A stretch of DNA of 64,000 nucleotides. Source: Pseudarthrobacter sp. fls2-241-R2A-127. GTDB lineage: Bacteria; Actinomycetota; Actinomycetes; Actinomycetales; Micrococcaceae. Position 1 is the first letter of the stretch; the number at the start of each line of letters is the position of its first letter. Positions 25,040 through 33,892 of the stretch are shown here, piece by piece. The notes below the pieces were generated by a model that had not been told where the DNA came from, searched no databases, and saw only the letters and a program-made list of their open reading frames with translations. The translations under genes and the position numbers were made by a program. The stretch is from assembly GCF_030209355.1 (NCBI RefSeq), contig NZ_JARVSF010000027.1, forward strand, positions 1 through 64,000. Direction: 5' to 3'.

Positions 25040-25693
25040 ATGGAACCAGCTTCTGTCCTCGCCGTCTGCCGCGTCCACCAGCTCCTGGGAGACCGGGGAA
25101 ACGTGGGTGTCACGGCGATCGACAAACGCCCGTCCGACGGTCCCGTGAAAGTCCACAAGCTGGGCGTGCACGGGGATATCCAGGCCAACCGGGTCCACCA
25201 CGGCGGCGAGGACCAGGCCATCTACGCCTACTCGCAGTCGGACGCCGATTTCTGGGCCGGGACGCTCGGACGGGAGCTGCCACCGGGTACTTTCGGCGAG
25301 AACCTCCGGGTCTCCGGCATCGAACCGACCAGCGCGGTGATCGGGGAGCGCTGGCAGGTGGGTACCGACGTCGTCCTTGAGGTCACGTCCCCGCGCGTCC
25401 CCTGCGCCGCCTTCCAGCGCCGGATGAAGGAACCCCAATGGGTGAAGCGCTTCACCGAGGAAGGGCGCGTGGGCGCCTACCTGCGCGTCATCCGCACCGG
25501 CACCATCCAGGCGGGCGATTACATCCACCGGACGTTCGTGCCGCGCCATGGCGTCACCATCGGAAGATGGTTCAGTGCGCCGGACGCGGAGGCCGTCGAA
25601 GCCCTCCGCGATGCCGAGGCCGACGGCGAGATCAGGCTCCAGGAGGAGTACCACGCCAGGTTCGAGGTACTGATGCGGCGGCTGGGGGAGTAG
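25040..25693 (+). CDS. MOSC-domain protein (YiiM-like)
   Basis: 217 residues. The central MOSC domain shows KLGVHGDIQANRVHHGG, the GTFGENLRVSG turn, and the SPRVPCAAFQ segment carrying the Cys that coordinates molybdenum cofactor in MOSC proteins. A C-terminal helical extension follows, as in YiiM-type enzymes that reduce N-hydroxylated compounds. TAGACT (25028-25033) ends 6 nt before the ATG. It is divergent from the YgiB operon. Confidence 0.88.
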   Translation: MEPASVLAVCRVHQLLGDRGNVGVTAIDKRPSDGPVKVHKLGVHGDIQANRVHHGGEDQAIYAYSQSDADFWAGTLGRELPPGTFGENLRVSGIEPTSAVIGERWQVGTDVVLEVTSPRVPCAAFQRRMKEPQWVKRFTEEGRVGAYLRVIRTGTIQAGDYIHRTFVPRHGVTIGRWFSAPDAEAVEALRDAEADGEIRLQEEYHARFEVLMRRLGE

Positions 25694-25790
25694 GCCCGAC
25701 GCGCCCCATGGCGTGCTGTCCGTGCACCGTGTGCGCAAGCTCACCGTCGTCGTCGGGCCCTTAATTTCCCGCCGGCGGTGTCCGTGCCCT

Positions 25791-26100
25791 ACACTTGAAA
25801 CATCCCCCACTCCGGAAATCCCTTATTCCTGCCCAATTTTTGAGGCAGGACTGGCAAGTGTTGGGGCCCGCGCAAGCGATGCGGGCATTTTCATAGGGAG
25901 AGCCGGCTAAAGAAAACGCTGTACAGACTGCTGGGATAGCAGCCAAGAGATGCAGCGCGAAGTCCTGCCATGGGATTGCGAAAGCGCCGGACTTCTGTGA
26001 CCGGCCGGTCAACGTCTGCCCGGCACCATCGGCACGTGTACTGCGGCTCCGCTCACCCCGGGTAGTGCCGCCTGGCCCCCTATGGATGAGGAATCTCCCT
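25791..26100 (+). promoter_or_regulatory. Long structured 5' leader of the DEAD-box helicase gene
   Basis: A TACACT -10 candidate (25791-25796) predicts an untranslated leader of about 300 nt. It contains the hairpins CCTGCC/GGCAGG (25828-25849), GCCCGC/GCGGGC followed by ATTTTC (25866-25886, terminator-like), CTGCT/AGCAG near 25939-25953, and GAAGTCC/GGACTTC (about 25960-25996). CACTTG near 25793 can pair with CAAGTG at 25855-25860, competing with other pairings. The 25694-25790 stretch shows nothing else. Confidence 0.45.
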
Positions 26101-28218
26101 ATGCCCGAAAACCAGAACGAAACCACCTCCGAAGCAACCGCCAGCATCGAATTCACCGAGCCCGCTGCGCCCGCAGCAGAGGCCGCCGGCGTAACCGCTG
26201 AAGCTCCCGAAGCCGCCCCGGCCGCTCCCGAAGCCAAGGCAGACGCCGAAGAAACCCCGGCGTCCAAGGCCGGCGAAGACGAAGAAGGCGGCGTGCGCTT
26301 CGCCGACCTCGGCATCGACGGCCGTGTCCTGGCCGCCCTGCAGGATGTCGGGTACGAGAAGCCGTCCCCCATCCAGGCAGCCACCATCCCGCTGCTGCTC
26401 GAAGGCCGCGACGTAGTAGGCCTGGCACAGACCGGTACCGGTAAGACTGCAGCATTCGCAGTGCCGGCACTGTCCCGCCTGGCCGAGCTCCACGACCTCA
26501 ACGGCCCGTCCCGGAAGACCCAGGCCCTTGTCCTGGCCCCCACCCGTGAGCTTGCCCTCCAGGTCGCCGAGGCCTTCACCTCCTACGCCAAGCACATCGA
26601 CGACTTCACCGTGCTGCCCGTCTACGGCGGATCCGCTTACGGCCCCCAGCTCGCCGGCCTGCGCCGCGGCGCCCAGGTGGTTGTGGGTACCCCCGGCCGC
26701 GTGATTGACCACATCTCCAAGGGTTCCCTGGACCTGTCCGAGCTCCAGTACCTGGTGCTGGACGAAGCTGACGAGATGCTGCGCATGGGCTTCGCCGAAG
26801 ACGTGGAGCAGATCTTCCAGCAGACCCCGTCGGACCGCCAGGTTGCGCTGTTCTCGGCCACGATGCCGAGCCAGATCCGTCGGATGTCCAAGCAGTACCT
26901 GAACAACCCTGCCGAGATCTCGGTGAAGTCCAAGACCACCACCGGCGCCAACACCCGCCAGCGGTACCTGCAGGTCATGGGCCCGCACAAGCTGGATGCC
27001 ATGACCCGCATCCTCGAGGTGGAAGAGTTCGACGGCGTCATCGCGTTCGTGCGCACCAAGATGGCCACCGAAGACCTGGCTGACAAGCTGAAGTCCCGCG
27101 GTTTCCAGGCCGCCGCGATCAACGGCGACATCCCGCAGCAGCAGCGTGAGCGCACTGTGGACGCGCTGAAGGAAGGCCGGATCGACATCCTGGTGGCCAC
27201 CGACGTCGCTGCCCGCGGCCTGGACGTTGAGCGCATCAGCCACGTGGTCAACTACGACATCCCGCACGACACCGAGTCCTACGTGCACCGCATTGGCCGT
27301 ACGGGCCGCGCGGGCCGCAGCGGTGAGGCGATCCTGTTCATGACGCCGCGCGAGAAGTACCTGCTGCGCGCCATCGAAAAGGCAACCCGCCAGCCGGTGG
27401 AGCAGATGCACCTGCCCACCGCCGAGACCGTGAACTCGCTGCGCCTGGGCAAGTTCGCCGAGCGCATCACCGAGACCCTCGAATCCGAGGACGTCTCGAT
27501 GTTCCGTGACCTGATCGCCTCCTACGAGGAAGAGCACAAGGTGCCGGCAGCAGAAATCGCTGCGGCACTGGCAGTCATGGCCCAGGGCGGACAGCCGCTC
27601 CTGGTCAAGGAACTGCCCGCTGCTCCCGAGTTCCAGAAGCGTGAACGCTCCAAGGACGGCTTCGGCTCCCGCGGGCCGACCCGCGCCCTGACCGAGGGCA
27701 ACGCCACCTACCGGATCGCCGTCGGACGCCGCCAGCGCGTCATGCCGGGTTCCATCGTGGGCGCGATCGCCAACGAAGGTGGCATCTCCTCGGCCCAGAT
27801 CGGCGGCATCGACATCCGTTCGGACCACTCCCTCGTGGAGCTCCCGGCGGACCTGAGCCCCGAGCAGCTGCGGGCCCTCTCCCGCACCCGGATCGGCGGC
27901 GAGCTGATCCACCTCGAGCTGGACAACGGCCGCAAGCCCTCGGGTGACCGCGGCGCCTACCAAGGCAACCGTGGCGGCGACCGTGGCGGAAACTTCAAGG
28001 GCAACGGCGGGTTCAAGAAGGAATTCCGCAAGAACGACGGCGAGCGGTCCTCGGCGGACCGTGGCGGCCGTTCCTACAGCGACCGTTCGGAGCGCTCCTT
28101 CAGTGACCGCGGCCAGGCCGGTGACTCGCGCTTTGGTGGCCATGGGGACGGCTCCCGCAAGCCCCGCAGCGGCGGCGACAGCGGCCACCGCGACTTCAAC
28201 CGCAAGGGCAAGTGGTAA
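26101..28218 (+). CDS. deaD: DEAD-box ATP-dependent RNA helicase (DeaD/CsdA type)
   Basis: A 705-residue helicase acting in ribosome assembly and RNA remodelling. An acidic Ala/Glu-rich N-terminus of about 65 residues precedes the Q motif (FADLGIDGRVLAAL) and motif I AQTGTGKT. DEAD sits in VLDEADEML, then SAT in FSATMP and motif VI HRIGRTGRAG. A DbpA-type RNA-binding domain (YRIAVGRRQRVMPGSIVGAI) follows near 540-610, ending in an Arg/Gly-rich disordered tail. The start has GAGGA upstream. The long leader suggests cold-shock or autoregulatory control. Confidence 0.95.
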   Translation: MPENQNETTSEATASIEFTEPAAPAAEAAGVTAEAPEAAPAAPEAKADAEETPASKAGEDEEGGVRFADLGIDGRVLAALQDVGYEKPSPIQAATIPLLLEGRDVVGLAQTGTGKTAAFAVPALSRLAELHDLNGPSRKTQALVLAPTRELALQVAEAFTSYAKHIDDFTVLPVYGGSAYGPQLAGLRRGAQVVVGTPGRVIDHISKGSLDLSELQYLVLDEADEMLRMGFAEDVEQIFQQTPSDRQVALFSATMPSQIRRMSKQYLNNPAEISVKSKTTTGANTRQRYLQVMGPHKLDAMTRILEVEEFDGVIAFVRTKMATEDLADKLKSRGFQAAAINGDIPQQQRERTVDALKEGRIDILVATDVAARGLDVERISHVVNYDIPHDTESYVHRIGRTGRAGRSGEAILFMTPREKYLLRAIEKATRQPVEQMHLPTAETVNSLRLGKFAERITETLESEDVSMFRDLIASYEEEHKVPAAEIAAALAVMAQGGQPLLVKELPAAPEFQKRERSKDGFGSRGPTRALTEGNATYRIAVGRRQRVMPGSIVGAIANEGGISSAQIGGIDIRSDHSLVELPADLSPEQLRALSRTRIGGELIHLELDNGRKPSGDRGAYQGNRGGDRGGNFKGNGGFKKEFRKNDGERSSADRGGRSYSDRSERSFSDRGQAGDSRFGGHGDGSRKPRSGGDSGHRDFNRKGKW

Positions 28219-28250
28219 ACACTTCCCCGGCGTTGAGTGATTGACGACGG

Positions 28251-28280
28251 CGATGGGCCGGCTTTCGAGCCGGCCCATCG
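28251..28280 (+). terminator. Terminator after deaD
   Basis: CGATGGGCCGGCT (28251-28263) pairs perfectly with AGCCGGCCCATCG (28268-28280) around a TTCG tetraloop; GCGTTTAA follows. The remainder of the gene-free stretch 28219-28519 holds no visible gene, only the tRNA-Thr promoter at its end. Confidence 0.75.
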
Positions 28281-28479
28281 GCGTTTAACCACCAGTAAGG
28301 TGTGGGCCTCACCACATTCGGCCGCCTCAGCGTTGAAGGGTGGCCGCGCAGGCCGCTTCCCGGCGTCGTTCGTTCTGTCTTTTCGATGCCTGTAAACCGC
28401 GGAAAGACGCGGAAAAACGGACTTTTTCCCGGCGCCTTTGCAACTGTTTCGACCGCTCCGGACCGCCCTTGATGCCGAT

Positions 28480-28508
28480 TTGTTGGTGCGTAAATCTTCC
28501 GGTAGAGT
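28480..28508 (+). promoter_or_regulatory. Sigma-70-type promoter of tRNA-Thr
   Basis: The -35 box TTGTTG (28480-28485) and -10 box TAGAGT (28503-28508) are separated by exactly 17 nt. Transcription would begin about 5 nt before the mature tRNA. Confidence 0.7.
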
Positions 28509-28519
28509 ATTTACTCGTT

Positions 28520-28591
28520 GCCCCCCTAGCTCAGTGGTAGAGCGCGTTCTTGGTAAGAACGAGGTCACCGGATCGATTCCGGTGGGGGGCT
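28520..28591 (+). tRNA. tRNA-Thr (GGT)
   Basis: The acceptor stem GCCCCCC pairs with GGGGGGC (28584-28590), with discriminator T. The anticodon arm GTTCT-TGGTAAG-AAC gives anticodon GGT. The T-loop is GATCGATTC. CCA is not encoded. Confidence 0.95.
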
Positions 28592-28602
28592 CTGAATGAG
28601 GG

Positions 28603-28645
28603 CCTGCGTCAAGGCGGTTTTGACCGGCTTGACGCAGGTTTTTCT
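28603..28645 (+). terminator. Terminator after tRNA-Thr
   Basis: CCTGCGTCAAG (28603-28613) pairs with CTTGACGCAGG (28628-28638), followed by TTTTTCTC. It separates the two tRNA genes into different transcripts unless there is read-through. Confidence 0.8.
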
Positions 28646-28652
28646 CATTCGT

Positions 28653-28726
28653 GGCGGTGTAGCTCAGTTGGTTAGAGCGCACGACTCATAATCGTGAGGT
28701 CGGGAGATCGAGCCTCCCCACCGCTA
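28653..28726 (+). tRNA. tRNA-Met (CAT)
   Basis: The acceptor stem GGCGGTG pairs with CACCGCT (28719-28725) with one terminal G-T pair; the discriminator is A. The anticodon stem-loop ACGACTCATAATCGT carries CAT. The paired 5' end argues for the elongator, not the initiator. A lysidine-modified tRNA-Ile2 cannot be wholly excluded by eye. Confidence 0.9.
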
Positions 28727-28732
28727 CAGGCT

Positions 28733-28766
28733 AAGCCCCCGGAATCCGCAAGGATCCCGGGGGCTT
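28733..28766 (+). terminator. Terminator after tRNA-Met
   Basis: AAGCCCCCGG (28733-28742) pairs with CCGGGGGCTT (28757-28766), with ATCC/GGAT extending the stem inside; TCCTGTTT follows. Confidence 0.75.
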
Positions 28767-28820
28767 TCCTGTTTCCTGGATCGGCAGTAGCTTTGCAGCA
28801 ACTGTCGGATGGGGGATTCG

Positions 28821-29609
28821 GTGGATGTTATTGCTGCGGTCCTGGAACCGTTCCGGTGGCTGGTGTCCGTGATCATGGTGGCTTTCCATGACGGACTCAG
28901 CGCCGCGGGCATGCCTGCAGCCGGTGGCGGGACGTGGGTAATGGCCATCGTCGGGCTGGTGCTGGTGATCCGCGCCGCCCTCATTCCGGTGTTCCTGGCC
29001 CAGGTCCGGGCACAGCGCAGAATGGGTCTCCTGCAGCCGGAACTGATGGAGCTGCAGGACCGGTACAAGGGCAGGACTGACCAGGCTTCCCGGCAAGCGT
29101 TGGCCCGGGAGCAGATGGCCCTGTACCGCAAGCACGGCACCAATCCGTTCTCGGCGTGCCTGCCCCTGCTGATCCAGGCGCCGTTCTTCCTCGCCCTGTT
29201 CCAGGTCCTGTCAGGGCTCTCCAACGCCTCGCAGCAGGGCGCCGGCCTCGGCGCCATGGGCCGGGACCAGGTGGCGCAATTCGACTCGTCCAGCATTGTC
29301 GGGGCACCCCTGTCCGCGTCCTTGGTCCGTGGCGGGGGAGACCCGGCCGCCGTGGCCGTGCTCGCCGTCGTGATGATCCTGGTGATGACTGCCTGCCAGA
29401 TCCTGACCCAGAGGCTCGTTGCTGCCAGGACCACGGGCCGGCAGGACCCGGCGGGCCCGCTGGTCCGGCAGCAGAAGGTCCTGCTGTATGTGTTGCCCCT
29501 GGTTTTCGGCGTGGGCGGAATCTTCTTCCCCCTGGGCGTCCTGGTGTACTGGACGGTCTCCAACCTCTGGACGCTGGGGCAGCAGTTCCTGGTCTCCCGA
29601 ACCCGCTGA
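28821..29609 (+). CDS. YidC/Oxa1-family membrane insertase, secondary copy
   Basis: About 262 residues with five hydrophobic segments. A YidC-like N-terminus is followed by a charged loop (QVRAQRRMGLLQPELMELQD, then ALYRKHGTNPFSACLPLLIQ). The pore-lining basic residue is probably the Arg in VIRAALIPVFLAQ, and the C-terminal GGIFFPLGVLVYWTVSNLW is the conserved TM5. It lacks the large periplasmic domain and the basic C-tail. The GTG at 28821 has GGGGGA upstream; an ATG at 28809 is the alternative. It is not in the rnpA-yidC-jag context of the main insertase gene. Confidence 0.87.
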   Translation: MDVIAAVLEPFRWLVSVIMVAFHDGLSAAGMPAAGGGTWVMAIVGLVLVIRAALIPVFLAQVRAQRRMGLLQPELMELQDRYKGRTDQASRQALAREQMALYRKHGTNPFSACLPLLIQAPFFLALFQVLSGLSNASQQGAGLGAMGRDQVAQFDSSSIVGAPLSASLVRGGGDPAAVAVLAVVMILVMTACQILTQRLVAARTTGRQDPAGPLVRQQKVLLYVLPLVFGVGGIFFPLGVLVYWTVSNLWTLGQQFLVSRTR

Positions 29610-29683
29610 GCACAGCGCCGACCGAAACCCCATCACCGTTCCGGGCCTGTTCCCGGCGACATTGCCCCGGGCAGAATGGGCCC

Positions 29684-30238
29684 ATGGCGAAGCTGATCTA
29701 CTCCGCAATCATGTCCCTGGACGGCTACACGGCAGACCCCGACGGCAACTTCAACTGGTCCGCGCCGGATGAAGAAATCCACGCCTTCATCAACGACCTC
29801 GAGCGGGACGTGGGCACATACCTCCTGGGCCGGCGGATGTATGAGGTGATGTCCGTCTGGGCAACCATGGACACGCGGGACGAGCCGCCGGTCATCCAGG
29901 ACTACGCCCGCATCTGGCAGGGGGCGGACAAAGTGGTCTACTCAACCACTCTCGATACTGCCAGTACCCCAAAAACCCGGTTGGTGCGGCGCTTCGACCC
30001 CGAAAGGGTGCAGGACATGAAGAGAAGCAGCGACAGGGACATCAGCATCGGCGGCCCCACCCTGGCGGCACACGCCCTCAACGCCGGGCTGGTGGACGAG
30101 TGCCAGCTGTTCATCAACCCGGTGGCTGTCGGCGGCGGCCTGCGCTTCCTGCCTGAGGGGCTGAAGGCGCAGCTGGAGCTGGTGGACCAACGCCGGTTCG
30201 GCAATGGGGTGGCCTACCTGCGCTACCGCGCGCGCTGA
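29684..30238 (+). CDS. Dihydrofolate reductase-family protein (RibD C-terminal-like)
   Basis: A 184-residue protein of the DHFR/RibD_C superfamily. The start KLIYSAIMSLDGYTADPDG, the TYLLGRRMYEVM block, and the C-terminal ISIGGPTLAAHALNAGLVDE match the YyaP-type group. It should bind NADPH; the substrate is unknown and the true DHFR is folA at 47.6 kb. CAGAAT (29672-29677) ends 6 nt before the ATG, in a context shared with the next gene. Confidence 0.85.
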   Translation: MAKLIYSAIMSLDGYTADPDGNFNWSAPDEEIHAFINDLERDVGTYLLGRRMYEVMSVWATMDTRDEPPVIQDYARIWQGADKVVYSTTLDTASTPKTRLVRRFDPERVQDMKRSSDRDISIGGPTLAAHALNAGLVDECQLFINPVAVGGGLRFLPEGLKAQLELVDQRRFGNGVAYLRYRAR

Positions 30239-30358
30239 ACCGCTGCCGTGCGGCGGGAAGCAGTCGCCCATGCCGCTGGCGGCACTCACTTTGCATAAAG
30301 GCCCTGTTCAGGACGGGGGGTCTGCCCGAATGTCTGGCGGGACGGGCAGAATGGGTGC

Positions 30359-31015
30359 ATGACACGCATCGCCATAATCGGCGGCCACGGAAAAGTGGCC
30401 CTCCTCCTGTCCGCACTCCTCACCGACGAGGGCCACAGCGTCACCTCGCTCATTCGAAACCCGGACCATGCCGGTGACGTGAGTGCCACCGGCGCCACGC
30501 CGTCCGTCCTGGACGTGGAGAATGCCACGACGCCGGCGGTCGCCGAGGCCCTCGCCGGGCATGACGCCGTGGTCTGGTCCGCGGGCGCGGGCGGCGGCAG
30601 CCCCGAACGCACCTACGCCGTGGATCGGGACGCCGCCATCCGTTCCATGGATGCCGCAGCCCAGGCCGGCGTGGACCGGTACGTCATGGTCTCCTACTTC
30701 GGGGCCGGCATGGACCACGGGGTGCCCGAAAGCAACAGCTTCTTTGCCTACGCCGAAGCCAAAGCGGCCGCGGACGAGTACCTGCGAGGCACCAACCTGG
30801 CGTGGACCATCCTGGGGCCCGGTGCGCTGACGGACAACCCTGGAACCGGACGGATCGACGTCGACCCCTCGCCGGAAGGGGACCGGGACACCGCCCGGGC
30901 CAATGTGGCAATCGTGGCCGCGGCGGTGCTGGACCTGCCTCAGACCGCGGGCCGGACCATTGAGTTCCGCGACGGCACCCTTCCGGTGGCCGCGGCGCTG
31001 GAACCCCGCCCGTAG
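30359..31015 (+). CDS. NAD(P)-binding atypical SDR (NmrA/YwnB-like)
   Basis: A 218-residue Rossmann protein. IIGGHGKVALLLSALL is the dinucleotide loop, and SYFGAGMDHG followed by YAEAKAAADEYLRGT supplies the YxxxK-like site. It is probably a reductase or redox-sensing protein; the substrate is unknown. CAGAAT (30347-30352) ends 6 nt before the ATG. The antiporter gene begins 22 nt downstream. Confidence 0.85.
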   Translation: MTRIAIIGGHGKVALLLSALLTDEGHSVTSLIRNPDHAGDVSATGATPSVLDVENATTPAVAEALAGHDAVVWSAGAGGGSPERTYAVDRDAAIRSMDAAAQAGVDRYVMVSYFGAGMDHGVPESNSFFAYAEAKAAADEYLRGTNLAWTILGPGALTDNPGTGRIDVDPSPEGDRDTARANVAIVAAAVLDLPQTAGRTIEFRDGTLPVAAALEPRP

Positions 31016-31036
31016 GCGCCGGCAGGGAAGAGGCTT

Positions 31037-32608
31037 ATGGATCAGCTCGCTCTTATTGTCGGACTACTGCTGGCCACGGTGGTGGCCGTGGGCCTGGGGG
31101 ACAGGCTGCGGCTGCCCTACCCGGTCCTGATGCTCCTGCTGGCGGTAGCCCTGACGTTCATCCCGGGTTTCCCGGACCTGGAAATTGAACCTGAGCTGAT
31201 CCTGCCCATCTTCCTGCCGCCGCTGCTGTTTGCCACGGCCCAGCGCAGCTCGTGGGCCGTCTTCCGCGTCCGGTGGCGGACCCTGATCATGCTGGCAGTG
31301 GCCCTGGTGGTGATCAGCACCGCCGTGGTGGCCGGGGCCGCGTGGCTGATGATTCCCGGCATCGGGATTCCCGCGGCCATCGCCCTCGGGGCCATGGTGG
31401 CACCGCCGGACCCGGTGGCCGTGGAGTCCGTGGCGGGCCGCGTCCACATGCCGCGCCGCCTCATCACCGTCCTGCAGAGCGAGGGCCTGTTCAATGACGC
31501 CGCCGCTATCGTCATCTTCCAGGCTGCCGTGGCGGCTGCCGTGGGCGGCACCAAGGTGGGGCCCGACGTCGTCCCGCAGTTCCTGGTGGGCGCGGCACTT
31601 GCCGTCCTTGTCGGCATCGCCATGGGCTGGCTGATCGCGCTCATCACCCGGCTGGTCACGTCCATGGTGGCCCGGAGCGCGGTAACGCTGGTGGTGCCTT
31701 TTGCCGCCTACATCCTGGCTGAAGAGGTCCACGCCTCCGGCGTCATCGCTGTGGTGGTCACAGCCCTTGAGATGCAGCGGCACGCCCGCCCGCAGGACGC
31801 AGCCGAACGGGTCACCCGCAACGCGTTCTGGGACGTGGTGGAGCTGCTGGTCACCGGGCTGGCGTTCGGTTTGGTGGGGTTGGAAATCCGCCACGTCATC
31901 CGGGATGAAGGGACGGAAATCTTCGGCATGATCGGGGTGGCCGCGGTGGTCTGTGTCCTGGTCTTCGCAGTCCGCTTCCTGTGGCTGGGCGCCCTGGCCG
32001 TGGGCGCCAGGAAACGCAGGAACCTCCTGCAGCCCACATCCCTCAAGGAGGTCCTCATCCTGACTTGGTGCGGCATGCGCGGCCTGGCCACCCTGGCCTT
32101 GGCACTGGCCCTGCCGTTGACTCTCGCGGACGGCACGCCGTTCCCGGCCAGGGACTATCTGCTGGTCATTGCCTGCGCTGTGCTGCTGGCCACGCTGGTC
32201 CTGCCGGGCCTGACGCTGCCCTGGCTGATGCGGGTGCTCAAGGCCTCCGAAGACGGCACGGCCGAACGCGACGCCGTCCGGCTGCTGGCCACCAGGGCCC
32301 AGGCCGCCGCGGTGGCCGCCTTGAAGCAGCACGACCTGATGACGGACCTCCCGCCGGAGAAGGTGGCGCTGGTGAAGGACAGGATGCGGCGCCTGCACGC
32401 GGAACTGACGGACGGCAGCCTGCGGAACGAACCCTTGGCGGAAAAGCGCCAGCGGGGACGCGAACTTGCCATCGCCGTTCAGACCATCGCCCTGGACGCG
32501 GCCAGGCAGGAAGTGGTGGCGGCGCGGAACGAGCCGGACATGGATCCCGAGGTGGCGGACAGGGTGCTCCGGCAGCTCGACCTGCGCACCATGGTCATGC
32601 CGGAGTAA
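31037..32608 (+). CDS. Na+/H+ antiporter (CPA1 family)
   Basis: A 523-residue membrane exchanger with about twelve hydrophobic segments. MVAPPDPVAVESVAG contains the ion-binding Asp, and SEGLFNDAAAIVIFQ is the hallmark ND motif of CPA1/NhaP-NHE proteins. CGMRGLATLALALALP is also typical. The last 120 residues form a charged cytoplasmic helical domain. It follows the SDR gene closely and may be co-transcribed with it. Confidence 0.92.
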   Translation: MDQLALIVGLLLATVVAVGLGDRLRLPYPVLMLLLAVALTFIPGFPDLEIEPELILPIFLPPLLFATAQRSSWAVFRVRWRTLIMLAVALVVISTAVVAGAAWLMIPGIGIPAAIALGAMVAPPDPVAVESVAGRVHMPRRLITVLQSEGLFNDAAAIVIFQAAVAAAVGGTKVGPDVVPQFLVGAALAVLVGIAMGWLIALITRLVTSMVARSAVTLVVPFAAYILAEEVHASGVIAVVVTALEMQRHARPQDAAERVTRNAFWDVVELLVTGLAFGLVGLEIRHVIRDEGTEIFGMIGVAAVVCVLVFAVRFLWLGALAVGARKRRNLLQPTSLKEVLILTWCGMRGLATLALALALPLTLADGTPFPARDYLLVIACAVLLATLVLPGLTLPWLMRVLKASEDGTAERDAVRLLATRAQAAAVAALKQHDLMTDLPPEKVALVKDRMRRLHAELTDGSLRNEPLAEKRQRGRELAIAVQTIALDAARQEVVAARNEPDMDPEVADRVLRQLDLRTMVMPE

Positions 32609-32647
32609 CCGGCCCAGGCAGAGGCAGCTCCGCGTAGGCAACCGGCC

Positions 32648-33859
32648 TCAGGCCGGAGCAGCGGGCGCCGCCAGCTCCAAATCCAGGGAGTTCTTCTCCA
32701 CGTAGTCCAGGGCGCAGCGCACGGCACCCACCGTCACGATGGAGTCACCCAGCGGGGATACCGCAACGCGCGCGGGGGTGGCCGTGAAGTTCTGCAGGCG
32801 CTCGCTGATGGGCGCCAGGAGGACAGTAGCCGAATGGGCAACGCCGCCGCCCATCACCACCAGCTCGGGGTTGAGCATGGTGGCCACGGTGCCGATCACC
32901 CGTGCCATCCTGTCCGCCAGGCGGTCAAGGATGGCCAGCGCCACTACATCCCCCCGGGCAGCGGCGGCGAAGACCTGCTCGGCTTCCACCCGCCCCGGCC
33001 CGAAGGCGCGGAGGGCGGTGGCTACGTCCGTTGCCAGGGCCTCGGCGGCCCAGGTCCGGGCCAGGTGCGCGATCCCGTAGGTATCGCCCACGCCTTCCAC
33101 GAGGTTCAGGTATGCAAGTTCCCCGGCGCTGCCGCGTGTGCCGTGAACCAGCCGGCCGCCTTCCACGATGCCGGAGCCCAGCCGTTCGCTGGCCAGGATC
33201 ACCACCACATCGTCGACACCGGCCGCCGCGCCCTGCCACCGGTCGCCCAGTGCTGCCAGGTTGGCGTCGTTCTCCAGCAGGACGGTCCACCCGCGGGCCT
33301 CTTTGAGGGCCGGCCGCAGGCCAAGGTCAAACAGTCCCCAGAACTCCTGCGTGGCCACCACCTCCCCGTGCCGGTCCACCGGTGCAGCCACCCCGGCGCA
33401 GGCGGCCAGCACCTGCCCGGGCTCAATCCCCGCGGAACGGAGCGCGGCCATGGCCACGGCGTCGATGAAACCGATGCGCTGCCGGGAATTGACGTCACCG
33501 GCCTGGAACGGGCGGCTGGAGCGGCCAAGGGTGTTCCCGCGGAGATCGGACACCACCACGGTGACCTTGGAGTAGCCGATGTCCATGCCCAGGACCACCC
33601 CTGCCCGGTCGTTGAGCTCGAACCGGCGGGCCGGCCGGCCCTTCTGGTAGCCGCCGAACTCGCGTTGGTTTTCCCGCTCCAGGATCCAGCCGCGCCGGAC
33701 CAGGTCCTCGCAGACGGCAATGGTGGTGGCGCGGGTCAGGCCGGTGGCTGCCATGACGTCAGTGACGGTTACTGCCGCCGCGGAGCGCATGAACTCAAGG
33801 ACCGCGCCGGCGCTGACCCGCCGCAGCAATTGGGGAGTCGCGGGAACCATTTCAGGCAT
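32648..33859 (-). CDS. ROK-family transcriptional repressor
   Basis: 403 residues: a winged HTH (AVTVTDVMAATGLTRATTIA) at about 25-75, then a ROK sugar-kinase-like domain (VVLGMDIGYSKVTVVV, VLLENDANLAAL, LGSGIVEGGRLVHGTRGSAG). The zinc-binding Cys cluster found in many ROK proteins is not obvious. It probably senses a sugar or sugar phosphate and represses the divergent alpha-glucosidase operon. The ATG at 33859 has AAGG at fair spacing; 33850 is an alternative. Confidence 0.9.
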   Translation of the reverse strand: MPEMVPATPQLLRRVSAGAVLEFMRSAAAVTVTDVMAATGLTRATTIAVCEDLVRRGWILERENQREFGGYQKGRPARRFELNDRAGVVLGMDIGYSKVTVVVSDLRGNTLGRSSRPFQAGDVNSRQRIGFIDAVAMAALRSAGIEPGQVLAACAGVAAPVDRHGEVVATQEFWGLFDLGLRPALKEARGWTVLLENDANLAALGDRWQGAAAGVDDVVVILASERLGSGIVEGGRLVHGTRGSAGELAYLNLVEGVGDTYGIAHLARTWAAEALATDVATALRAFGPGRVEAEQVFAAAARGDVVALAILDRLADRMARVIGTVATMLNPELVVMGGGVAHSATVLLAPISERLQNFTATPARVAVSPLGDSIVTVGAVRCALDYVEKNSLDLELAAPAAPA

Positions 33860-33892
33860 GCTGTTGACCTTCCTGCACAATGCACCAGATAA

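Noticed and set aside
26080-28278. A 732-codon open frame antisense to the DEAD-box helicase gene
   Set aside because: It is a by-product of G/C-rich codon use; its translation is a repetitive His/Gly/Val-rich string without motifs, while the plus strand encodes a textbook helicase.
28520-28726. tRNA genes as possible attachment sites of an integrated element
   Set aside because: Both tRNAs are intact with their own terminators; no integrase and no repeat of the 3' ends is visible nearby.
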